A program made the translations under genes and the position numbers. A stretch of DNA of 64,000 nucleotides from Terrabacter sp. MAHUQ-38. Its GTDB lineage: Bacteria > Actinomycetota > Actinomycetes > Actinomycetales > Dermatophilaceae. Positions 13,362 through 20,700 of the stretch are shown piece by piece (position 1 is the first letter of the stretch; each line of letters starts with the position of its first letter). Under the pieces are notes generated by a model, which was not told where the DNA came from, searched no databases, and saw only the letters and a list, made by a program, of their open reading frames with translations. The stretch is taken from the NCBI RefSeq assembly GCF_014518425.1, contig NZ_JACVCU010000004.1, positions 496,001 through 560,000 on the forward strand. The letters are read 5' to 3'.

Positions 13362-13688
13362 TCAGCTGCCCCGGTAGGTGGAGTAGCCGAACGGGTTGAG
13401 CAGCAGGGGCACGTGGTAGTGCTCGTCGGCGTCGCCCACGGTGAAAGCGATCGTCACCTCGGGGTAGAAGCCACGGGTCCCGGTCGCCGCGAACCAGGCG
13501 CCGGTGTCGAAGCGGAGCCGGTAGTCGCCGGCGTCGAGCCGATCGGGGCCGATGGACGTGATGCGTCCGTCGGCGTCCGTGGTGCCGGTGCCCAGACCCT
13601 CCCCGGTGGCCGACTCGAGGGCGACCGTGAGCGCCTGCGCTGGCCGTCCGGTGCTCGTGTCGAGGACGTGGGTCGAGAGCGTGCCCAT
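13362..13688 (-). CDS. hiuH: 5-hydroxyisourate hydrolase (transthyretin-like)
   Basis: Second enzyme of urate breakdown, hydrolysing 5-hydroxyisourate to OHCU. The 108-residue protein has the catalytic N-terminal STHVLDTSTGRPA (His7), a DAGDYRLRFDTGAWFAATG strand region and HYHVPLLLNPFGYSTYRGS at the C-terminus. The YRGS ending distinguishes the enzyme from the thyroid-hormone carrier transthyretin. Its ATG overlaps the uraD stop, and the deaminase gene follows at once. There is no signal peptide, so it acts in the cytoplasm. Confidence 0.95.
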   Translation of the reverse strand: MGTLSTHVLDTSTGRPAQALTVALESATGEGLGTGTTDADGRITSIGPDRLDAGDYRLRFDTGAWFAATGTRGFYPEVTIAFTVGDADEHYHVPLLLNPFGYSTYRGS

Positions 13689-14236
13689 CAGAGCACCGCC
13701 TCGAGCCGCAGCAGCGCGATCTCGCGCAGCTGGTCGACCGTCTCGGCCCGCTCGGTCTCGTCCCCGTTGTCCAGGCGTCTGCGCAGCTCGGCGAGGATCT
13801 GGTGTGCGCTGCGGCCCGCGGCGCGGATGAGGAAGACGCGGTCGAAGCGCTCCTCGTACGCCGCGTTGCCCGCCGCCAGCGCCGCCCTGACCTCGGCGTC
13901 GGCCGGGTCGACACCCGCCTGCTCACGCGCCGAGAGCTCGGCGTGGTGCTGCGGGTCGCTGGCGCGTTCACCGATCCGCGGGTGCCCGGCGAGCGCCGAG
14001 GCGAGCTCGGCGTCGTCGAGGTGGCGGGCTGCTCGGTCGGCGGCCTCGAACACGGCTTCACGGGCGGCATACGGACGCCCCGCAAGCACGTCGTCGGCCC
14101 AGCGGCCGACGCCGAGGCAGGCGAGCAGGCGTGGCCGGAGCGTGGCGGCCGGCTCCTCGTTGAAGGCGTCGAGGGCCCCCGCGGGCGAGGTCGCCGCGTC
14201 GGCGGCGGACGCGCTGGTGTCGGTCCGGTTGCTCAT
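13688..14236 (-). CDS. uraD: OHCU decarboxylase (stand-alone)
   Basis: Third enzyme of urate degradation, decarboxylating OHCU to S-allantoin. The product has 182 residues with an Ala/Thr-rich leader of about 30. The fold markers are present: the catalytic histidine in LAGHPRIGERA, the glutamate exactly 20 residues later in SAREQAGVD, and NAAYEERFDRVFLIRAAGRS followed by ILAELRRRLDNGDETE. The start ATG overlaps the permease stop (ATGA). A second OHCU-like domain, lacking these two residues, is fused to that permease, so this protein is probably the working decarboxylase. Confidence 0.92.
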   Translation of the reverse strand: MSNRTDTSASAADAATSPAGALDAFNEEPAATLRPRLLACLGVGRWADDVLAGRPYAAREAVFEAADRAARHLDDAELASALAGHPRIGERASDPQHHAELSAREQAGVDPADAEVRAALAAGNAAYEERFDRVFLIRAAGRSAHQILAELRRRLDNGDETERAETVDQLREIALLRLEAVL

Positions 14237-16188
14237 GCCATCTGGTCCACGTCGACGATGGGCGTGCGCGCGCTGTGGATGGGGTTGGCGTCGGCGACGA
14301 GGTCGTCGAACCGGTAGGCGGCGATCTTCGAGATCTCGACGAGGGCCGCGGCGTGCTCCTGGCTGGGGGAGTTGTTGAGGCGTTCCCAGCCGTGACGCAG
14401 GACCTGTGCGTAGGAGTCGCGGTCTCGCACGCACGTGACGAGCGCGAAACCGAAACGCTCACGGTACTGGCGCGTCAGCTCGGCGAGCTCGACGTGGTCC
14501 TTCTCGTCGAGCCGTGTCAGGCCCAGGCTCGCCTGGTCGCGCAGCGAGTCCTCGCCCTCGTCGCCGCCCGCCACGCTCTCCGCGCCGAGGTCCGGGTACG
14601 AGTCGATGAGCGCCAGCTGCTCTTCGGTCGTGGCGGAGAAGAGGGCCTCCTGGAACGCCTGGCGCAGGTCCTTCGTGTCGGCGAACGGGCGCTGGTCGTA
14701 GGCGCGCTCGACGACCCAGGTCGGCCCCTGGAACAGGCTGCCGAAGGTGTCGACGAACTGCTCGCGCGTCATCTCGTTGACCTCGCTGAGCCGGATCAGG
14801 GAGCCGGGCGTGCCTGCCACCGCGGGGCCGCGCCTCGAGCCGACGTGGTGGAAGACGATGTTGAGCACGATCGCCGTGATGCTTCCCAGCGTGATGCCCG
14901 AGCCGAGGATGATCTGCGCCCAGTCGGGCACGGCCTTCGCGACATCCGGCTGCGCGGTGACGTACATCGCGAGCCCGACGCTCGTACCGACGATGACGAC
15001 GTTGCGGTGGTCGTGGAAGTCGACGCGCGACAGGGTCTGGAACCCGACGACGGCGACGGTGGCGAACATCGCGAGCGCGGCGCCGCCGAGCACGGCGTGC
15101 GGGATGCCGGCGACGAGCGCCCCGGCCTTGGGGATCAGGCCGATGACGATCATGATCGCGCCGGCCATCGCCACGACGTAGCGGCTCTTGACCCGGGTCA
15201 GTCGCACGAGCCCGACGTTCTCGGCGAAGCACGTGTACGGGAAGGAGTTGAAGACGCCGCCGATCGTCGTGGCCAGGCCGTCGGCCCGCAGTGCACGCGC
15301 GATGTCCTCGCGCTCGATGCGCTTCTCGACGATCTCGCCGGTGGCGAAGACGTCCCCGGTCGTCTCGACCGCGGTGATCAGCATGACCACGACCATCGAG
15401 ATGATGGCCGCGACCGAGAACTTCGGCCAGCCGAAGTAGAACGGCGTGGTCACCCCGAACCAGCCCGAGGTCGAGACGTCGGAGAAGTGCGCGTCACCGA
15501 GCAGCCACGCGACGAGGGTGCCCGCGACGAGGCCGACGAGCACGGCGACCGTGGCCATGAAACCCTTGAAGACGCGCTGGATCACGACGATGAGCGCGAG
15601 GGTCCCGAGGGCGTACGCCATGTTGCGCCCGCTCGTCGGGTCGAGGGTGGGCCCCGCGCCGCCGACGGCATCGGCCGCGGCGACGGGCAGCAGCGCGATG
15701 CCGATGATGGTGATGACTGAGCCGGTGACGACCGGCGGGAAGAAGCGGATCAGACGGCTGAAGTACGGGGCGACGAAGAAGGTGAACAGGCCCGCGACGA
15801 TGACGGCGCCGTAGATGACGAGCAGCCCCTCGGTGCCGCCGCCTGCGGCGAGGCCGATGGCGATCATGGGGGACACGGCCGTGAACGTCACGCCCTGCAG
15901 GAGCGGGAGGCGGACGCCGATCTTCCAGAAGCCGACCGACTGGATGATCGAGGCGATGCCGCACGTGAAGAGGTCGGCGTTGATGAGGTGGATGAGCTCC
16001 TGGGTCGACAGGTCGATCGCGCTCGCGAGCAGGATGGGCACGATCACGGCGCCGGCGTAGAAGGCCAGGACGTGTTGGAAGCCGTAGACGAAGAGCTTCG
16101 GCGCGGGCAGGACCTCGTCGACGGGGTGACGGGACCTGCGGGGACGCGGGGACGGGGCCTGCGCGGCTCCGGTGGCAGTGGTGGTCAT
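14233..16188 (-). CDS. NCS2 urate/xanthine permease fused to a degenerate OHCU decarboxylase domain
   Basis: Fusion of 651 residues. Residues about 25-460 form a nucleobase-cation symporter-2 (NCS2) transporter with many membrane segments. Its signatures are QSVGFWKIGVRLPLLQG and NSFPYTCFAENVGLVRLTR, the latter typical of urate and xanthine carriers. From about residue 466 the chain is an OHCU-decarboxylase-like domain (LSEVNEMTREQFVDTFG, RERFGFALVTCVRDRD, WERLNNSPSQEHAAAL). Where active enzymes have His and, 20 residues later, Glu, this domain has Tyr531 (SYPDLG) and Asp551 (RDQAS). It follows uricase by 21 bases and overlaps uraD. The permease probably brings urate in; the tail may be a scaffold or pseudoenzyme. 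The fusion type is known in actinobacteria, but I cannot tell how widespread the substitutions are. Confidence 0.9.
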   Translation of the reverse strand: MTTTATGAAQAPSPRPRRSRHPVDEVLPAPKLFVYGFQHVLAFYAGAVIVPILLASAIDLSTQELIHLINADLFTCGIASIIQSVGFWKIGVRLPLLQGVTFTAVSPMIAIGLAAGGGTEGLLVIYGAVIVAGLFTFFVAPYFSRLIRFFPPVVTGSVITIIGIALLPVAAADAVGGAGPTLDPTSGRNMAYALGTLALIVVIQRVFKGFMATVAVLVGLVAGTLVAWLLGDAHFSDVSTSGWFGVTTPFYFGWPKFSVAAIISMVVVMLITAVETTGDVFATGEIVEKRIEREDIARALRADGLATTIGGVFNSFPYTCFAENVGLVRLTRVKSRYVVAMAGAIMIVIGLIPKAGALVAGIPHAVLGGAALAMFATVAVVGFQTLSRVDFHDHRNVVIVGTSVGLAMYVTAQPDVAKAVPDWAQIILGSGITLGSITAIVLNIVFHHVGSRRGPAVAGTPGSLIRLSEVNEMTREQFVDTFGSLFQGPTWVVERAYDQRPFADTKDLRQAFQEALFSATTEEQLALIDSYPDLGAESVAGGDEGEDSLRDQASLGLTRLDEKDHVELAELTRQYRERFGFALVTCVRDRDSYAQVLRHGWERLNNSPSQEHAAALVEISKIAAYRFDDLVADANPIHSARTPIVDVDQMA

Positions 16189-16209
16189 GGTGTCGATGCC
16201 CTTTCGGGG

Positions 16210-17130
16210 TCAGCAGAAGCCGGGGGTTGCGAGCCAGGCCTCGGGAGCGGCCGGCACGTCGTCGCGCAGCACGGTCGCCTCGATGAGGCCGTAGGGGCGG
16301 TCGGCGGCGATGAAGACCTCGCCGTTGTTCTCGACGTCCGGGAAGGCGGAGAAGTCGACGAGGAAGTGGTGCTTGTTGGGAGCGGAGAACCGGATCTCGG
16401 CGATGTCGGGATGCCGCTCCAGCACGGCTTGGCCCATGGCGTGCAGGGTCTCCTGCAGGGCGCGGCTGTACGTCGTCGCGAAGACCTCGAGCAGCGTCTC
16501 GCGGACGCTCTCGAACGACTTGTTCCAGTCGGTGTCGGTGCCCACGTGGCGCCACCGAGCGACGAGCGACGTGGCGAGGATGCGGTCGTCGGTCTCGGCG
16601 AGGGTCGTGTACTCGTCCTTGAGGTAGCCCTTGAACTCCGAGCCCGTCGACTTGAGGACGACCAGGTCCGTGAGGCCGGAGACGACGTGCGTCGCCCGCT
16701 CGCCGGTCGCCTCGTCGCCCGAGCGCTCGACCGTGACGACCGTGGTGCGCGTGTCGCCGCCCCGGCGCACGAAGGCGTGGTCATGGCCGGTGTCGCCGAC
16801 CGGGATGCGATCCCACAGGTACTGCTCGACCTCGATCCGTGCGCCGGTGGCCGCGGGTGCGGCGTCGAGGAAGCGGCCGGCGAGGGCGAGCGCGTAGTCC
16901 TCGAGGGAACTGACGCCGTGCTTCTTGGCGTAGACGAAGGCGGTGTTCTTCTGCGTGTCCGTGGGGAGGATCTTCGACTGGTCGCCCGTGACGTGCGCGT
17001 CGTCGAAGTCACCGCGGAGCGACGTCGACACGTTGAGGTCGACGATCTCGTGGCGGGCGGTGTCGCGCGTGATGCGCACCACCCGGTTCTCAGCCTTGCC
17101 GTACTGGTTCGGACCCAGAACGATGCTCAT
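16210..17130 (-). CDS. uox: Urate oxidase (uricase)
   Basis: Cofactor-free uricase converting urate and O2 to 5-hydroxyisourate and H2O2. The 306-residue product has two T-fold halves, with active-site LPTDTQKNT (Thr57, Asp58), an N-terminal lysine at residue 12 (QYGKAENRV) and NKHHFLVDFSAF in the second half. It ends in GFC rather than a peroxisomal signal, as expected for a bacterium. GGAG lies seven bases before the ATG at 17130. It leads the unit uox-permease-uraD-hiuH-deaminase and has operator pair C about 110 bp upstream. Confidence 0.96.
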   Translation of the reverse strand: MSIVLGPNQYGKAENRVVRITRDTARHEIVDLNVSTSLRGDFDDAHVTGDQSKILPTDTQKNTAFVYAKKHGVSSLEDYALALAGRFLDAAPAATGARIEVEQYLWDRIPVGDTGHDHAFVRRGGDTRTTVVTVERSGDEATGERATHVVSGLTDLVVLKSTGSEFKGYLKDEYTTLAETDDRILATSLVARWRHVGTDTDWNKSFESVRETLLEVFATTYSRALQETLHAMGQAVLERHPDIAEIRFSAPNKHHFLVDFSAFPDVENNGEVFIAADRPYGLIEATVLRDDVPAAPEAWLATPGFC

Positions 17131-17240
17131 GTTTCAACTCCGTTGTCGATGGCTGGCGGTTCTGTTCGCGACGGTGCTTCCCATCAGGGTGCCGTGGTTG
17201 TGGTCGCGGTGGAGTGGTGTTGCGACTCCAGTGTCTAGGA

Positions 17241-17276
17241 TTCCATGATGCGGAATTAATTTATCGAATAACGGAA
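17241..17276. promoter_or_regulatory. Tandem 15-bp operator pair C, upstream of uricase unit
   Basis: TTCCATGATGCGGAA (17241-17255) is a clear palindrome. The sequence 21 bp on, TATCGAATAACGGAA (17262-17276), keeps the CGGAA right arm and a weak left arm. The pair sits in an AT-rich stretch about 110 bp upstream of uox. Confidence 0.72.
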
Positions 17277-17339
17277 GAATAGGCGGGGTCCACCGACGGC
17301 GTCAACGCTGCCGGCGAGCCGTCTCGCGTGCCGGGCGCC

Positions 17340-18653
17340 TCAGGCGCGGCGGGCGAGCCGGGCCAGGCCGGAGCGGGCGAGGCCGCACCTCCGGACCGCG
17401 TCGTCCTCGTCGAGGGCGCCGCAGTCGAGTCCACGCAGGACGAAGTCGGCGAGGGCGCGCGCAGTGGCCGGCTCATCCATGAACGCGGACTCACGCTGGG
17501 CGACGTAGTCGTGGAGGCGCGTCGCGGCGCTCTCGAAACCCTTGCGGTAGAAGGAGAACGCGGCGGCATACCGGGTCGGAAGCTGCGCCGGGTGCAGGTC
17601 CCACCCCTGGTAGTAGCCGCGCGCGAGGGAGCGGCCGACGAGCCGGTGGTGCAGGGCCCAGGCCGCGGCGACCGACTCGGGTCCGCCGACGGGGATGACG
17701 TTCGTCGACCCGTCGGAGAGCCGGACGCCCGTCTCGGCCGCGGCCACCTGCATGACGGACTTGGCGTGGTCGGCAGCGGGGTGGTCCATGGCCTGGAACT
17801 CGGCCGCGATGCCGAGGGACGCCGAGTAGTCGTAGGTGCCGTAGTGCAGCCCGGTGCAGCGACCGGCGGCCGCGTGGACCATCCGGGCGACGAGCGCCGT
17901 ACCGTCGGGACCGAGGATCGACTGCGGCGTCTCGACCTGGATCTCGAAGCCGAGCGGCGACGTCAGTCCGACACCGGCCTCGATCCGCTCGGCGGCCAGC
18001 ACCATCGCCTCGACCTGGTCGACGCTCGTCACCTTCGGCAGCGTGACCACGAATCCCGTTGGGAGGGAACCCTCCTCGCAGATCTGCTCGAGGAAACGGA
18101 CCAGGGTGCGAAGGCCGCGCCGCCGCGTCGGCACCTCGAACGACTTGAAGCGGATGCCCGTGAAGGGAGGGGCCGTGCCCTGCTCCATGGACGAGCGCAG
18201 CTCTCGGGCTGCCCGGTCGACGGCCGTGTCCTCCTCTGCGTCCGGGCGGGCGCCGTACCCGTCCTCGAAGTCGATCCTGAGGTCCTCGACCGGCTCGGTC
18301 GCGAGCTTGCGGCGGACCACCTCCTCCAGGGCTGCGTCCCCGACGATGCGGGCGAACTCGTCGTGGTGCAGGTCGATGGCGGCGGTCGCCTCGGAACCCC
18401 AGGCCGCTGTGAGGCCGGCGTCGTAGCGGTCGGCCGGGACATAGACGGTGTGCACGGGCTGGCGACCTGCCCGGGGCCCGGGGAAGCGACGGGTCAGGTC
18501 CGCGTCCGCGTCACGCAAGCGCTCGTCCAGCGCATCGGCGAGCGCAGCCACGTCGACTCCCGTCTCCTCGAGTGCGGTGGACGGGTTGGGCGCCTGGCGG
18601 TCGGTGTCGGGCGCTGCCCCGTGGGCTCGGCGGTCGGTGGGCTGGGTCGGCAT
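17340..18653 (-). CDS. CitE-like aldolase, DUF6986 type, in purine regulon
   Basis: Protein of 437 residues resembling the HpcH/HpaI aldolase-citrate lyase (CitE) superfamily and the actinobacterial DUF6986 group. Support comes from a TIM-barrel-like pattern with LRIDFEDGYG (likely acidic metal ligands), GFVVTLPKVTSVDQVEAM, GFEIQVETPQSILG and GLHYGTYDYSASLG. Superfamily members make or break C-C bonds next to a carboxylate using Mg2+, often with glyoxylate, pyruvate or acyl-CoA. The ATG at 18653 has GAGGAG about seven bases upstream and operator pair D 19 bases upstream. Sharing the purine operator suggests that it uses glyoxylate or another allantoin-derived acid, but the reaction is unknown. 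The Pro/Arg/Ala-rich first 25 residues look disordered. Confidence 0.72.
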   Translation of the reverse strand: MPTQPTDRRAHGAAPDTDRQAPNPSTALEETGVDVAALADALDERLRDADADLTRRFPGPRAGRQPVHTVYVPADRYDAGLTAAWGSEATAAIDLHHDEFARIVGDAALEEVVRRKLATEPVEDLRIDFEDGYGARPDAEEDTAVDRAARELRSSMEQGTAPPFTGIRFKSFEVPTRRRGLRTLVRFLEQICEEGSLPTGFVVTLPKVTSVDQVEAMVLAAERIEAGVGLTSPLGFEIQVETPQSILGPDGTALVARMVHAAAGRCTGLHYGTYDYSASLGIAAEFQAMDHPAADHAKSVMQVAAAETGVRLSDGSTNVIPVGGPESVAAAWALHHRLVGRSLARGYYQGWDLHPAQLPTRYAAAFSFYRKGFESAATRLHDYVAQRESAFMDEPATARALADFVLRGLDCGALDEDDAVRRCGLARSGLARLARRA

Positions 18654-18671
18654 GGCTCAACTCCTCAAAGA

Positions 18672-18707
18672 TTCTGTCGTGCGGATAATAACTTCTGCGA
18701 TGTGGAA
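18672..18707. promoter_or_regulatory. Tandem 15-bp operator pair D, upstream of the CitE-like aldolase
   Basis: TTCTGTCGTGCGGAT (18672-18686) and TTCTGCGATGTGGAA (18693-18707) start 21 bp apart. They stand between the divergent aldolase gene (start 18653) and universal stress protein gene (start 18811). The closeness to 18653 points to control of the aldolase. Confidence 0.75.
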
Positions 18708-18810
18708 GTCAACGGAACCGCGAGGAGGAAGCGGCGCTACCAGCCCGGGGTGGAGAGACGATGGAGGTGGCCGGTGGATCGGCCCCGGCCTCATGCGAGG
18801 AGGGACCACC

Positions 18811-19731
18811 ATGAACGACCGAGCTCGGAGCAGGCACGGCATCGTCATCGGCTACGACGGTTCGGCAGGATCACGGCTCGCCCTGATGTGGGCTGCGGAG
18901 ACGGCCCGACGACGCGGAACACGTCTCACGCTGGTGCACGGCGTAGACGTGACCACGGTTCCCGCGCGCCCGGCGATGGACCAGTCGCCGGTGGAGCCCT
19001 CGTTCGAGAGCGCGGCGAAGGCCCTCGTCGACGAGGGCGCGGCCCGCATCGATGGCGTGCTCGACGCCTCGCAGGTCGAGACGCAGTACTGGCTGGGCAG
19101 CGCGGCCGCCCAGCTCGTCGAGGTGTCCAGGGACGCCGACCTCGTCGTCGTCGGCAGCAGGGCCCGGGGCCGTCTGCTCGCGGGCCTCCTCGGCTCGACG
19201 TCGTATGCCGTCGCCGCGCACGCACACTGCCCCGTGGTCGTCATCCGCGGACCGGCGGGGGACGACGACGAGGTGCCCGCGCCCCCACGCCCCGGCCCGC
19301 AGCGCGACGTCGTCGTCGGAGTGGACGACTCCGACGCCGCGGCGCGCGCTGTCGACGCGGCGGCCGTGGTGGCCGAGCAGGAGGGGGCGGGCCTGCACGT
19401 CGTCCACGTCGCCCACGCGCCCTCGATGGAGGCCTGGGCGTACGCCGAGACGGCCAAGGGCGGCACCGAGCAGACGCGCGCGATCCGCGACCAGGCCGAG
19501 CAGGTGGTGACGCGCGCCGCGGACCGCGTGCGTGCACACCACCCCGACGTCGCGGTGACCACCGAGGTGCTCTACGGCGACCCGGGCCAGTCCCTCGCCG
19601 ACCTCGGCGCGACGGCCGGGCTCATCGTCGTCGGCTCGCGGGGGCATGGTGGGTTCACGGGGATGCTGCTCGGCTCGGTCAGCCACCGCGTCATCCACGA
19701 CGCGGCCTGCCCGGTGATGGTGGTGCGGTGA
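18811..19731 (+). CDS. Universal stress protein, two UspA domains
   Basis: Tandem UspA-domain protein of 306 residues. Each half has the ATP-binding pattern: GIVIGYDGSAGSR with VVVGSRARGRLLAGLLGSTS in the first, and VVVGVDDSDAAARA with IVVGSRGHGGFTGMLLGSVS in the second. The G-2x-G-9x-G(S/T) signature suggests nucleotide binding. Such proteins support stress or dormancy physiology without a defined reaction. AGGAGG just upstream supports the ATG at 18811. Transcribed away from the aldolase gene, it probably has its own promoter. Confidence 0.92.
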   Translation: MNDRARSRHGIVIGYDGSAGSRLALMWAAETARRRGTRLTLVHGVDVTTVPARPAMDQSPVEPSFESAAKALVDEGAARIDGVLDASQVETQYWLGSAAAQLVEVSRDADLVVVGSRARGRLLAGLLGSTSYAVAAHAHCPVVVIRGPAGDDDEVPAPPRPGPQRDVVVGVDDSDAAARAVDAAAVVAEQEGAGLHVVHVAHAPSMEAWAYAETAKGGTEQTRAIRDQAEQVVTRAADRVRAHHPDVAVTTEVLYGDPGQSLADLGATAGLIVVGSRGHGGFTGMLLGSVSHRVIHDAACPVMVVR

Positions 19732-19746
19732 CGAGCGCTCGGCGTG

Positions 19747-20181
19747 TCAGGCGTCGAGGCTCTGCGCGAACCGGCCGAGGGCGTCGTCCCAGCGGGACTT
19801 GTCGCCGGCGCCGTCCTCGGCGATGCCCTGGCCCTCGTGGTACAGGTCGACGCGCGTGCCGTCACCGTCCGGCTTGAGCTGCAGGTCGACGATGCTGAGC
19901 GGCCCGTCCTCGTGCGGGTGCCACGAGACGCGAATCTGCTCCAGCGGGTGGTAGCTGCGCACCACGCCGTGGGGTCCTTCGGCGCTGTGCCAGGACTCGC
20001 CCTTGCTGCCGAGCGTGACGCCCGGCCCGAGCAGGGCCTCGGTGCCGCGTGCGCTGATCAGGTGCTGCCACACCTGCGGGACCGGCGCACCGAGCGTGAC
20101 GCTCGAGTGCACGCCCGCAGGAGATCCCTCGAAGTCTGCGTCCTCGGCATACTCGGGGATCGACTGGGTTGAACTGCTCAT
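19747..20181 (-). CDS. SRPBCC-family protein
   Basis: Protein of 144 residues with the pattern of SRPBCC/AHSA1-like hydrophobic-pocket proteins: SSVTLGAPVPQVWQHLISA at the first strand and helix, RVSWHPHEDGPLSIVDLQL in the sheet, and RWDDALGRFAQSLDA as the final helix. The ligand is unknown. GGAGG precedes the ATG at 20181. It converges with the universal stress protein gene, leaving only about 15 bases between the two stops. Confidence 0.8.
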   Translation of the reverse strand: MSSSTQSIPEYAEDADFEGSPAGVHSSVTLGAPVPQVWQHLISARGTEALLGPGVTLGSKGESWHSAEGPHGVVRSYHPLEQIRVSWHPHEDGPLSIVDLQLKPDGDGTRVDLYHEGQGIAEDGAGDKSRWDDALGRFAQSLDA

Positions 20182-20310
20182 GGGCACCTCCGTGTCGCTC
20201 GGACCGGCCCCTGATGGGCCCGACCCACCACAGACAGTCGACCAAAGACTGGCGCGGATGACAATGGTCTGGGCTGTGGGATGTCGGGCGTCGGACCCTA
20301 GCCTTCGGTC

Positions 20311-20691
20311 ATGATCGATCACTTCGGCATCAACTGCTCCGACTTCCTCGCGAGCGCCCGCTTCTACGACGAGGTGCTCGGCGTGCTCGGGTACAGCCGG
20401 CAGATGGACGTGGAGGTCGCCCTCGGCTACGGCCGCGACGGCAGCCCCGACTTCTGGATCGCGGCGTGGCAGGGCAGCGAGCCGAACCGTGAGGTGCACT
20501 GCGCGTTCCGGGCGGACAGCGTCGAGGCGGTGCAGGCATTCCACGCCAAGGCGCTCGAGCTCGGTGCCGAGTCCCTCCACGAGCCGCGACTGTGGCGGGA
20601 GTACCACCCCGGCTACTACGGCGCGTTCGTGCGTGACCCCGACGGCAACAACGTCGAGGCCGTCTTCCACGGGGCCGCTCCGGACGCCTGA
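20311..20691 (+). CDS. VOC-family (glyoxalase/bleomycin-resistance-like) protein
   Basis: Single-domain vicinal-oxygen-chelate protein of 126 residues. HFGINCSDFLASARFYDEVLG supplies the first metal-binding His, and YYGAFVRDPDGNNVEAVFHG supplies the C-terminal Glu of a VOC metal site. Members include glyoxalases, dioxygenases and resistance proteins; no substrate can be inferred. It is monocistronic and convergent with tex. Confidence 0.85.
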   Translation: MIDHFGINCSDFLASARFYDEVLGVLGYSRQMDVEVALGYGRDGSPDFWIAAWQGSEPNREVHCAFRADSVEAVQAFHAKALELGAESLHEPRLWREYHPGYYGAFVRDPDGNNVEAVFHGAAPDA

Positions 20692-20700
20692 GCGGTGCCG

